Source: Hymenobacter artigasi (GTDB taxonomy: Bacteria > Bacteroidota > Bacteroidia > Cytophagales > Hymenobacteraceae). From it: a stretch of 61,493 nucleotides of DNA. Positions 41,184 through 48,895 of the stretch are shown piece after piece (within the stretch, counting starts at the first letter, position 1; the number at the start of each line of letters is the position of its first letter). The notes beneath the pieces are model-generated. The model was not told the DNA's origin and searched no databases. It worked only from the letters and a program-made list of their open reading frames with translations. Made by a program: the position numbers and the translations under genes. The DNA lies in contig NZ_JAAVTK010000022.1 of NCBI RefSeq assembly GCF_012275535.1, positions 1 to 61,493 of the forward strand, written 5' to 3'.

Positions 41184-42095
41184 CTATAGGCTTACCACCA
41201 ACCCTTCCGTGGCCAGCTCTACGGTGGGAAATACACCCTGGGCCTCGTGCAGCAGTGGCTCAAGGGCCTTGTAGCGGCTGGAGAAGTGGCCCAGCAGTAG
41301 GCGCTTCACACCCGCTTCGTGGGCAATCTGGGCGGCCTGGCGGGCGGTGCTGTGGTGGGTTTGGGCGGCGCGCTCCCGCATGTCTTCCAGGAAGGTGGCC
41401 TCGTGGTATAGCAAATCGACGCCCTGAATGTAGGGTACCAGCGCGGGTGTGTAGAGCGTATCGGAGAAGAAGGCGTAGCGGCGGGGGCGGGGGGCGGGGC
41501 CAGCCACGTCGGCGTGGCGCAGGCCGGGCTGCTGCTCATCGGCGGGCAGGTCTTCGCCCTGGGCCAGGCGGGCCAGTTGGGCGGGGGTGAGGCCGGCAGG
41601 CAGCTTCTCCTTCAGGAGGTTGGCTCGGCGTGGCCGCTCGGCAAACAGGTAGCCGGCGCACGGCACGCGGTGGCGCATGGGCAGCGTGGCCACGGTCAGG
41701 TTTTCATCTTCGTACACCACGGCGTGGGCCTCGGTGTTCACGGCCGTGAACTCCATGGCAAACCCCAGCTGCATGTTGGAAACGCGGGCCTGGGTCACCA
41801 GCACCTCATCGAGGCCGGGTGGGCCGATGATGGCCAGCGACTGCGTGCGGCCCTGCAAATGCATGGTGCCCAGCAGCCCAAACAGCCCAAAGTAATGGTC
41901 GCCATGCAGGTGCGAGATGAAGATGGCCCGGACGTGGTGCGGCCGTACGCGGTACTCCAGCATCTGCCACTGGGTGCCTTCGCCGCAGTCAATGAGGTAG
42001 TTCGACGCGCCGACGGTGAGTACCTGGGCCGTGGGGTGGCGGCCGGCCGTTGGCGTGGCCGAAGCCGACCCCAGAATCTTCAGCTCAAAAGTCAT
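41184..42095 (-). CDS. rnz: Ribonuclease Z
   Basis: A 303-residue metallo-beta-lactamase-fold nuclease maturing tRNA 3' ends. The zinc motif is FISHLHGDHYFGLFGLLGTM (HxHxDH), LIDCGEGTQWQML is the conserved DCGEGTQ loop, AFFSDTLYTP and LYHEATFLEDMRE follow, and the final His is in LLLGHFSSRY. All key residues are present. The start is the ATG at 42095. Confidence 0.95.
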   Translation of the reverse strand: MTFELKILGSASATPTAGRHPTAQVLTVGASNYLIDCGEGTQWQMLEYRVRPHHVRAIFISHLHGDHYFGLFGLLGTMHLQGRTQSLAIIGPPGLDEVLVTQARVSNMQLGFAMEFTAVNTEAHAVVYEDENLTVATLPMRHRVPCAGYLFAERPRRANLLKEKLPAGLTPAQLARLAQGEDLPADEQQPGLRHADVAGPAPRPRRYAFFSDTLYTPALVPYIQGVDLLYHEATFLEDMRERAAQTHHSTARQAAQIAHEAGVKRLLLGHFSSRYKALEPLLHEAQGVFPTVELATEGLVVSL

Positions 42096-42113
42096 GCGTT
42101 GTGAAAAGGCTAC

Positions 42114-42191
42114 AAGCCATAAGCTGCAAGCCGCAAGCTATTGTCCTGGCTAAAAGCAGAACAGCAGCTTGCGGCTTGCAGCTTATAGCTT
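42114..42191. repeat. Inverted repeat (AAGCTGCAAGCCGCAAGCT family)
   Basis: Arms of 26 bases at 42114-42139 and 42166-42191 match at 25 positions. It fills the gap between the STAS gene and rnz, both on the minus strand. Confidence 0.85.
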
Positions 42192-42204
42192 GCGGCTAAA
42201 AAAA

Positions 42205-42579
42205 TTACTCCTTGTCCGTCAGGTCGCGCTCGATGGCGTGCAAAAACACGCGGTCGATGCCTTCTTCTACCGTGGGTAGGATGTGCAGTACCGACTCGAG
42301 CTTGCTGATGGTGATGAGTTTCAGCACATGGTCTTGCAGGCCAGTGAGGACCAGCAGGCCGCCCGTGGAGTTGCACAGGCGGTTGGCAATAAGAATGGAG
42401 CTGAGGCCCGACGAATCCGTGTATTTTACGTTCGTGAGGTCGAGTATCAGGTTGTTAATGCCTTCAGCGTTGAGCTTCACGAACTCCGACTTGAGGTCGG
42501 GCGCGACGGTGGTGTCGAGCTTCTTCTCCTCAATGGTGATGATGGTGTAGCTATCTTTTTTATCAATCGTGTACTTCAT
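42205..42579 (-). CDS. STAS domain protein (anti-sigma factor antagonist-like)
   Basis: A 124-residue protein: one STAS domain. NNLILDLTNVKYTDSSGLSSIL holds the conserved DSSG serine that is phosphorylated in SpoIIAA-type antagonists. EEKKLDTTVAPDLKSEFVKL forms the first half. No partner kinase gene is adjacent. A TACCTTCG sequence on the minus strand about 35 bases upstream may be its -7 box. Confidence 0.85.
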   Translation of the reverse strand: MKYTIDKKDSYTIITIEEKKLDTTVAPDLKSEFVKLNAEGINNLILDLTNVKYTDSSGLSSILIANRLCNSTGGLLVLTGLQDHVLKLITISKLESVLHILPTVEEGIDRVFLHAIERDLTDKE

Positions 42580-42651
42580 ACAGCGTAGGGCCAGGGAGGG
42601 TAAGAGAACGGCGAAGGTAAAGAAAAAACCTAAAATTCTGGGTGAAGTTGG

Positions 42652-43524
42652 CTAATGTTTTGTGGGTAGGCGCGCAGTTGCGGCCGGACCGGCGAAGGTT
42701 AGCGAGGCCCAGGTCGATTGCCAATCGGCGCGGGCGCGCAGTTTGGCGGGGGCAGCGCTCATGTCCACGGCCGCCAGCAGGTAAGGGCCGGGTCCGGATA
42801 AGCGTAACAGGATACGGCCGTTTTGGTTGGCGCGGGTGGTGAAATGGGTGGTGGGCAGGCCGCCGGGCTGGCGCTGCCACACCTGCACGGCCGCGCCAAA
42901 CGCCGGCCGACCGGCGCGGAGTACGCGCACGGTCAGGGCTTTGTCGGCGGCCAGGCGGTAGGGGTTTTGTTCGGGCACCAGCTCCAGCGGCAGGCCGTAG
43001 ACGTGGCGGCAGGCACTGTCGGTGACGGCCGCAGTAGCGCCGGCCTCGCCCACCTGAATCAGGGTTTTGGCGCAGCGGCGGTAGGTTTCGCGGCCGGGCT
43101 GGGCCATCTGGTCGTTCTCCTGGCGCAGCTTCAGGGCGTAGTCGAGGCCTTCTTCGCGCAGGTAGGCGGTGAACTGGTCAGCGGGCAGTTCGATGAACGA
43201 GCTGGTGCTTTGCAGCAGCACAATGTGGGTGCCGGGTCGGGCAAAGGTGAAGCCGGTGCGGAAGGTGTCGGTGTCGGTGGCGTTTTTAGGCGTGAGGTCG
43301 GTTGAGTCTCCCGGGGTGGGGCCAAAACGGGTGAGGCACTGGATTTTGGCGGCTTTGGTGGTCCAGGGCTCGCCCTTGAAATCAGCCCCGATAAAAGTGT
43401 GCACGTTCACCGTGTCGCCCGGCTGCAGGCGGAAGCGCGGGGCTTCGAGCCAGAACTCGTGGGCGAGCGCGGCGGTAAACACAAAAGCACTCAGGACAAG
43501 CGTGGCGAGGATTTTTGAATTCAT
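42652..43524 (-). CDS. DUF4198 domain-containing exported protein
   Basis: A 290-residue protein with a signal peptide (MNSKILATLVLSAFVFTAALA, then HEFWLEAPRF). HEFWLEAPRFRLQPGDTVNVH is the classic opening of DUF4198 (NikM-like) proteins, whose N-terminal His can bind metal. Then come VLRAGRPAFGAAVQVW and PYLLAAVDMSA in the carboxypeptidase-like repeat. Often near metal uptake genes. None is seen here. It is separated from the glycogen synthase by a repeat. Confidence 0.85.
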   Translation of the reverse strand: MNSKILATLVLSAFVFTAALAHEFWLEAPRFRLQPGDTVNVHTFIGADFKGEPWTTKAAKIQCLTRFGPTPGDSTDLTPKNATDTDTFRTGFTFARPGTHIVLLQSTSSFIELPADQFTAYLREEGLDYALKLRQENDQMAQPGRETYRRCAKTLIQVGEAGATAAVTDSACRHVYGLPLELVPEQNPYRLAADKALTVRVLRAGRPAFGAAVQVWQRQPGGLPTTHFTTRANQNGRILLRLSGPGPYLLAAVDMSAAPAKLRARADWQSTWASLTFAGPAATARLPTKH

Positions 43525-43534
43525 GTTGCAAAAG

Positions 43535-43637
43535 CTCAGCGCACCTCCGCGCTTACCTCTGCGGACCTCAGCGAGAATAAACGGCTAATGGTGTTTCTCG
43601 CTGAGGTTCGCAGAGGTAAGCGCGGAGGTGCGCTGAG
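43535..43637. repeat. Inverted repeat (CTCAGCGCACCTCCGCG family)
   Basis: Arms of 42 bases at 43535-43576 and 43596-43637 match at 41 positions. The loop is 19 bases. It lies between the glycogen synthase stop and the DUF4198 start on the minus strand. Confidence 0.9.
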
Positions 43638-43645
43638 TTTATGGT

Positions 43646-45484
43646 TTACTGCCGCTCCAGGGCCAGCGCATAGGCCCGGTCGTAGTGCACGCGGAGGTTT
43701 TTCCAGTCGAATAATTCCGCCGAGCTTTCCACGGCGTTGCGCTGCATGATGCGGTCGCGGCGGTTGAGCTGCACGAACTGCCAGAGCATGTCGCACAGCT
43801 CCTCGGCCGACTCGTCGAAGGATTTTTCCTGGCGATGCACTACGAAAATACCTTTCGATTCGGGGTCGGGCACGTTTTGCAGGGCGTAGTCGCCAAAGCC
43901 GGAGAGGTCGGAGGTGATGGCGGGCACGCCGCGGGCCACGCACTCGAGCGGGGTATAGCCCCAGGGCTCGTAGTAGCTCGGGAACACGCCCATGTGGCAG
44001 CCGCGCACAAACTGGCCGTATTCCATGCCCAGCAGGGGCGAGGCGGGCGACACGAAATCGGGGTGGTACACCATTTTCACCCGGTCGTGGCGGTGGTTGA
44101 GCAGGTTGGACCGGCGCAGGTAGTTCAGGATGTCGTCGTCGGCATCGTTCACCAGGTTGTGGGTGATGACCGGGGGCAGGGCGTTGGTTTTCCAGCTTTG
44201 CAGCTGGCGGCGGTAGCGCAGGCGCCAATAGTCGTCCACCATCGCGCTGAGCTCGGGCAGCTTGTGGTCCTGGCTGGCGGCGGCGGCGTAGAAGAGGCGC
44301 TCGCCCACCTGCCGCTCAATGGCCTTGCAGGTTTCGTGCACCTCATCGAGCATGGCGCGACGCTCCAGCACCTGCGGGTTGATGCTGGTGAAGGGCCGCT
44401 TGGTGATGAAAAACATCACGACCTGGGTTTCGAGGCCGCTTTGCTGGAGGCGGTAGTTGAGGCGGGCCAACGCTTCGAGGGTCAAATCAAAGCCCTTGTT
44501 GTGGTACTCGTAGCGGCCCGAGGTGAAGAAGTACAGCGTCTTATCCAGGTCGAAGGCATACGACTGGAAGAAGTGGGCCATCACGAATTCGTGGATTTTG
44601 GCCTTGTACTGCTGGTGCAGGTTCTGGAACTCGTGCAGGGCCACGAAGCGCTCGATGTTGAGGCCGTTGGGCAGCACCGCGTCCGGAATTCTGTCCAATA
44701 AGTAGATGCACTCGCGCACCGTCAGCTCGCTCACGGTGGTGAAAACGTGGCTGCCGTGGGCGGCGGCGCGCTCCATGCGCACGGCGGGCTCGATGTTGAA
44801 TTTTTTGGCCTCAGCTTCCCAGTTCACCCACATGAGGTGGTCGTAGAAGGCGGGGTCGTTCATGGCCAGGTAGCGGCCCAGCAGCGTGGCGTGGGTGGTG
44901 AAGAGCAGGTGCGAGGGTACTTGCAAACGGCGCAGCTCGGGAATGGCCACGCCGGTCATCCACTCGTGGAAATGGCCCAGCAGGCGCTGTTCTTCCAGCT
45001 TCTGGGCGGCCAGGTGCTGGAAGAAAACGGTGGTGAGGTGCCCAAAGGCGATAACCTGGTGCAGCAGGTCGTCGGTATCGGGGGCCGGGATGCCGTGGCG
45101 GCTCCAGAGGTCGGTTTTGAGCTGGCCCAGGCGGTCGTAGGCTTGGAAGGGGTTGATGAGCACCACCCGGGGGCGGCCCGTCACGAGCCAGGTGCCAATC
45201 TGCACATCGTAGCCCTGAGCGCGCATGGTGCGCACGGCGGCCATAAAAGGGTCGGCCCCGGTGTGCACCGTCAGCTCGTCGTAGGGCTCAAACTCGCCCT
45301 GGGCCATATTGGGAAAGTAGGGCCCCAGCAGGCAGTACCGGTCGCCCCAGACGGGCATAGTGGCCGGCACCTTGCTGCGAATAACGGTGTAGATGCCGCC
45401 GACTTGGTTGCAAACTTCCCAGGCTACTTCAACCAACAGGGAATCGGGAAACAGGGCGTCGGGGGCGTGGGGCGTGGGCTGCAT
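43646..45484 (-). CDS. Glycogen synthase, GT3 (eukaryotic-type)
   Basis: A 612-residue GT-B enzyme. LLVEVAWEVCNQVGGIYTVIRSK is close to the start of animal and fungal glycogen synthases (GT3), not to bacterial GlgA. LFTTHATLLGRYLA, TVSELTVRECIYLLDRIPDAVLPNGLNI and, near the C-terminus, GVFPSYYEPWGYTPLECVARGVPAITSDLSGFGDY are all typical. GT3 enzymes use UDP-glucose. A branching enzyme lies 3.4 kb away (48896). A TACCTTTC -7-like box on the minus strand at 45534-45541 lies 50 bases upstream. Confidence 0.9.
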   Translation of the reverse strand: MQPTPHAPDALFPDSLLVEVAWEVCNQVGGIYTVIRSKVPATMPVWGDRYCLLGPYFPNMAQGEFEPYDELTVHTGADPFMAAVRTMRAQGYDVQIGTWLVTGRPRVVLINPFQAYDRLGQLKTDLWSRHGIPAPDTDDLLHQVIAFGHLTTVFFQHLAAQKLEEQRLLGHFHEWMTGVAIPELRRLQVPSHLLFTTHATLLGRYLAMNDPAFYDHLMWVNWEAEAKKFNIEPAVRMERAAAHGSHVFTTVSELTVRECIYLLDRIPDAVLPNGLNIERFVALHEFQNLHQQYKAKIHEFVMAHFFQSYAFDLDKTLYFFTSGRYEYHNKGFDLTLEALARLNYRLQQSGLETQVVMFFITKRPFTSINPQVLERRAMLDEVHETCKAIERQVGERLFYAAAASQDHKLPELSAMVDDYWRLRYRRQLQSWKTNALPPVITHNLVNDADDDILNYLRRSNLLNHRHDRVKMVYHPDFVSPASPLLGMEYGQFVRGCHMGVFPSYYEPWGYTPLECVARGVPAITSDLSGFGDYALQNVPDPESKGIFVVHRQEKSFDESAEELCDMLWQFVQLNRRDRIMQRNAVESSAELFDWKNLRVHYDRAYALALERQ

Positions 45485-45574
45485 AGGCGGGGAGCGGGAA
45501 TTTGAGCGCGGGGAACTGGAGAAGGAACGTGGCGAAAGGTAAGTCGGTTGGGGTTGAATTGGCAGTGCAGGCCG

Positions 45575-45582
45575 TATCTTTT
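45575..45582 (+). promoter_or_regulatory. -7-like box for the nitroreductase gene
   Basis: TATCTTTT (7 of 8 to TAnnTTTG), with TTG at 45554-45556 as a possible -33, spacer 18 bases. The leader would be about 85 bases. Confidence 0.3.
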
Positions 45583-45676
45583 CAAATTAAGCGGGAAAAA
45601 CAGGACTGCAGATGGGTCAAAACTTCGTGCTGGCGTGGCGGTTGTCCGCCTTCACCCTTGCTTATTTCTCACTCTG

Positions 45677-46306
45677 ATGGCCGATACCACCAACGTTCTG
45701 AAACTCGAACACGAAATCATGCCCGTGCTGACCCAGCGCCGCAGCCCCCGCGCCTACTCCGACAAAGCCGTGTCGGCCGGGGTAGTGGAGCAGATTTTCA
45801 CTGCCGCTTCATCGGCCGCTTCTTGTTTTGGCGAGCAGCCCTGGCGCTACATCATGGGTAGCCAGTCGAGCAGCCCCGAGGCGTTTGAGAAAATCCTGGG
45901 TGGTCTGCTGGAGTTCAACCAGGTGTGGGCCAAAAAGGCCCCCGTGCTGGCCGTGGGCGTGGCCAAGCTGAATTTCTCGCACGACGGCAACGCCAACGGC
46001 TGGGCCAAGTACGACGTAGGCCAGTCCACCGCCACGCTGGCCGTGGAGGCCACCGAGCTGGGCCTGCAAATCCACCAGATGGCTGGTTTCTCGCCCGATG
46101 CGCTGCGCGCCGCGTTCAGCATTCCGGAGGGGTTCGAGCCGGTGGTGGTGTTTACGCTGGGCTACCCCGGTCCGGCTTCCGACCTGCCCGCCGGGCTGAG
46201 CGAAAAGGAAACCGCGCCCCGCGCCCGCAAGCCATTGGCCGAGTTCCTGTTTGAAGGCGCATGGCCCACACCCGCCGGCGAGCGGTACGACCAGGCCCCG
46301 GTGTAG
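45677..46306 (+). CDS. Nitroreductase family protein
   Basis: A 209-residue FMN-dependent oxidoreductase. The start VLTQRRSPRAYSDKAVSAGVVEQIFTAASSAASCFGEQPWRY has the family's RRSxRxY/F FMN-phosphate motif and the NxxPW-like EQPW. DVGQSTATLAVEATELGLQIHQMAGF and VVFTLGYPGPASD complete the fold. It would reduce nitro compounds or quinones. The ATG at 45677 is chosen, since the longer frame from 45548 is not family-like. Confidence 0.9.
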   Translation: MADTTNVLKLEHEIMPVLTQRRSPRAYSDKAVSAGVVEQIFTAASSAASCFGEQPWRYIMGSQSSSPEAFEKILGGLLEFNQVWAKKAPVLAVGVAKLNFSHDGNANGWAKYDVGQSTATLAVEATELGLQIHQMAGFSPDALRAAFSIPEGFEPVVVFTLGYPGPASDLPAGLSEKETAPRARKPLAEFLFEGAWPTPAGERYDQAPV

Positions 46307-46340
46307 CCGGGCTGGCTGACGCCCAAAGCAAGAAAACCAG

Positions 46341-46373
46341 AACGTCCTGCTGAACTTGCCGCAGCAGGACGTT
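46341..46373. terminator. Bidirectional terminator between convergent genes
   Basis: AACGTCCTGCTG pairs with CAGCAGGACGTT around a nine-base loop. It separates the nitroreductase and carboxylesterase stops. Confidence 0.75.
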
Positions 46374-46385
46374 TGCTTTGTGCGC

Positions 46386-47732
46386 TTACTGGTTGCCCGC
46401 AACGGCTTTCTCCACTTCCAGCACGCCCGGAATAACCACCCGCTCCGGCAGCATGCCGGTGCGCGCAAAGTCGGCCCACAGCTGCCGCACCTGCCGGCCC
46501 GCCGCGTCAAATTCCTCCCAATTAGCCTCGCCCAGTAGCGGCGTGGCAGCCCAGCTGGCCTGCGTGCCCAGCAGCAGCGGCAGGTCAACAACGTGCGCGG
46601 CACCGAACGGGCTCCCGGGCGGCTGGTACGTGAGCAGAAACCGCCAGGCCCGGCCACCCGCCCGCGCCTGATGCGCGGCAAATGCCTGGGCTGGAGCCAG
46701 GTAGATGCGGCGGGAAGTGACGCTGGTGAGCAGGCGTACGAGCCGACTGCCTGCTACCGGCAGGCGCTGCAACCAGTTGAAAGTGGGGTCGATGACGGCG
46801 AAAAACCGGGTTTCTTCGGCTGTGGCCCCGATGAGAAGGTCAATATGGGGAGCTATGGCCGCCCAGGCTGCCTCAATTTCGGCTTCGGGCGGCAGTGGGG
46901 CCGCTCCGTATTGAGGGCCGAAGGGCATGCCGCTTTTCAGGCCCTGCCAGCGGGCGGCTTTTATTACGGCGCTTTCGCGGGCCAGGATTTCGGTGGTGGA
47001 AGCCGTGGCCGGGATATGGCCGACGGCCCGGCTCATGGCCCGCAGCATGCGCTGGCGGTTGCGGGTGAGGCCCAATGGCGCGCTGTGCAGCATCACGCGC
47101 CGAAACAAGCCCGGGGCACCCGCCACCAGCATGAGTTGGGCAATGGCATCGGCCCCCGAGGAATGGCCCAGCAGAGTAACCAACGCCGGGTCGCCGCCAA
47201 ATGCGGCAATGTTGCGCTGCACCCAGCGCAGGGCTTCCAGCAAATCGAGCAGGCCGAGATTGGGCGGGGTACTGCTAGTGCCCAGAAACCCAAACAGCCC
47301 CAGCCGGTAGGTGACGGCCACAAACACCACCCGCTGCTCCGTCACCCAGGTGGCGGGGTCGTAAATCGCCAGGTCGCCCGCGCCGGACACGTAGGAGCCG
47401 CCGTGCACCCACACAATGACGGGTAGCCGCTCATCGGCCCGCAGGTCGGTCGGCAGCGTGATGGACAGGCGCAGGCAGTCCTCGTCGAAGCTCAGGGCCG
47501 CAAATAAGCCGCCCATCACCTGGTCTACCCGAGGGTCGGCGAGCTGCGGGCAGGCCGGCGCGGGGGCCGTGGCCCGGATGGGTTCCGTAGCGGGCGGCTC
47601 GGGTGTTGGCGGCTGAAACCGCGCGGCCCGGGCGTAGCGAATGCCCGTGGCGCGCACCACCGGCCCGTCGGCCCGGCCGATGATGAGGCCGGCGGAGGCG
47701 TGAAAGTGGGGCGTGGTGGGGGTGGGTTGCAA
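46386..47732 (-). CDS. Carboxylesterase/lipase family protein
   Basis: A 448-residue type-B carboxylesterase. The oxyanion region is VIVWVHGGSYVSGAGDL, the nucleophile elbow is VTLLGHSSGADAIAQL, and EDCLRLSITLP is the family's EDCLxLN-type motif. The Glu and His of the triad should lie near GATAEETRFFAV and in the last 80 residues. No signal peptide. The only start consistent with the length is a TTG at 47732. It could be shorter. Confidence 0.85.
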   Translation of the reverse strand: MQPTPTTPHFHASAGLIIGRADGPVVRATGIRYARAARFQPPTPEPPATEPIRATAPAPACPQLADPRVDQVMGGLFAALSFDEDCLRLSITLPTDLRADERLPVIVWVHGGSYVSGAGDLAIYDPATWVTEQRVVFVAVTYRLGLFGFLGTSSTPPNLGLLDLLEALRWVQRNIAAFGGDPALVTLLGHSSGADAIAQLMLVAGAPGLFRRVMLHSAPLGLTRNRQRMLRAMSRAVGHIPATASTTEILARESAVIKAARWQGLKSGMPFGPQYGAAPLPPEAEIEAAWAAIAPHIDLLIGATAEETRFFAVIDPTFNWLQRLPVAGSRLVRLLTSVTSRRIYLAPAQAFAAHQARAGGRAWRFLLTYQPPGSPFGAAHVVDLPLLLGTQASWAATPLLGEANWEEFDAAGRQVRQLWADFARTGMLPERVVIPGVLEVEKAVAGNQ

Positions 47733-47775
47733 TTGGGGAGTAGGGTATTATGGAATTAAGAGGCTGACCGATTGA

Positions 47776-47885
47776 GGATTTGTCATTCCGACGAAGGAGG
47801 AATCTGGGGAAAACCGTCAGGGGCAGGCCTCAGATTCCTCCTTCGTCGGAATGACAAATCCTTGCCTCGGCTGCGCTCGGCATGA
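47776..47885. repeat. Inverted repeat (TGTCATTCCGACGAAGG family) next to a single GTCATGCCGAGC arm
   Basis: Perfect 31-base arms at 47776-47806 and 47831-47861. Immediately after, 47863-47885 is one arm of the GTCATGCCGAGC family (TGCCTCGGCTGCGCTCGG) without its partner. Confidence 0.85.
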
Positions 47886-47912
47886 CGGCATCATTTATTG
47901 CAAGAGACAATA

Positions 47913-48809
47913 CTAGTGCAGCGCCCGCTTCTTAATGATGCCGCCCTGCGCATCGTCAATGCGGTATTGCACGATGAAGGCCCGCGGGTCGATTTCCTGC
48001 ACGGCCGTGCGCAGGCCGGGCAGCTCCAGGCGGGTGACCACGGTGAACACGATGTCGCGCTCCAGGCCCTGCTCGCCGCGCGTGCCGTAGCCCGATTTGC
48101 CCTGGTACATCGTCACGCCCCGGCCCAGCTTCTCGGTGATGACTTTGCGGATGGCGTCGCTGTGCTCCGACACGATGGTGACGCCGGTATACTGCTCGAT
48201 GCCATTGAGCACGAATTCCAGCACGCGGGCGGCGGCGAAGTAGGTCAGCATGGAGTACAGGGCCGGCTCGGTGCCCAGCACCAGTACGGCCACGCCGAAG
48301 ATAACGACGTTGAGAATCAGAATCAAGTCGCTCACTTTCAGGAGTACCACGTAGCGGCTCACGAGCAGGGCCGCGATTTCGGTACCATCGAGCACGGCCC
48401 CGCCGCGCATGGCCAGCCCGATGCCCGCCCCAATGAACACGCCGCCGAACACGGCCGTGAGCAGCAGGTCGTGGGTCACATCGGGGAAGGGCACCACGGC
48501 CAGCACCAGCGCCAGCCCGCCAATGCCCAAGGCACTGCGCAGGGCAAACCGCCGCCCCAGCTGCCGGTACCCCAGGGCAATAAATGGCAGGTTGATAACC
48601 ATAATGAGCAGCGAGAGGGGTAGCTTGAATCCGGTGGCCAGCAGCATGGAAACCCCCGTTACGCCCCCATCAATAAAGTGGCTGGACAGCAGGAAAGATT
48701 CGAGCCCAAACGCGGCCGAAAATACGCCCGCAATGATGAACAGCGCATTTTTTAGCTCGGAATTGGGGTTGTTGATGCTTTGGGCAGGCGTGGCAGGGGT
48801 TGAATTCAT
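47913..48809 (-). CDS. YitT family membrane protein
   Basis: A 298-residue protein with five membrane helices in YitT arrangement (LKNALFIIAGVFSAAFGLESFLLSSHFIDGGVTGVSMLL, quoted to place residues 22-60) and a C-terminal DUF2179 cytosolic domain (GVTIVSEHSDAIRKVITEKLG, TVVTRLELPGLRTAVQEIDPRAFI). Function is unknown in the family. The ATG at 48809 is chosen over one 13 codons upstream. Confidence 0.9.
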   Translation of the reverse strand: MNSTPATPAQSINNPNSELKNALFIIAGVFSAAFGLESFLLSSHFIDGGVTGVSMLLATGFKLPLSLLIMVINLPFIALGYRQLGRRFALRSALGIGGLALVLAVVPFPDVTHDLLLTAVFGGVFIGAGIGLAMRGGAVLDGTEIAALLVSRYVVLLKVSDLILILNVVIFGVAVLVLGTEPALYSMLTYFAAARVLEFVLNGIEQYTGVTIVSEHSDAIRKVITEKLGRGVTMYQGKSGYGTRGEQGLERDIVFTVVTRLELPGLRTAVQEIDPRAFIVQYRIDDAQGGIIKKRALH

Positions 48810-48836
48810 AGGAAGAAAGCGTATTCGATTAAAAAC

Positions 48837-48875
48837 AAAGAACGTCATGCGGCGCGGCGCATGACGTTCTTTTTT
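48837..48875. terminator. Intrinsic terminator
   Basis: AAAGAACGTCATGCG pairs perfectly with CGCATGACGTTCTTT around six bases, with T-runs on both strands. It ends the branching-enzyme transcript (minus strand). Confidence 0.85.
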
Positions 48876-48895
48876 CGTGCTATAGAACCGGAATT

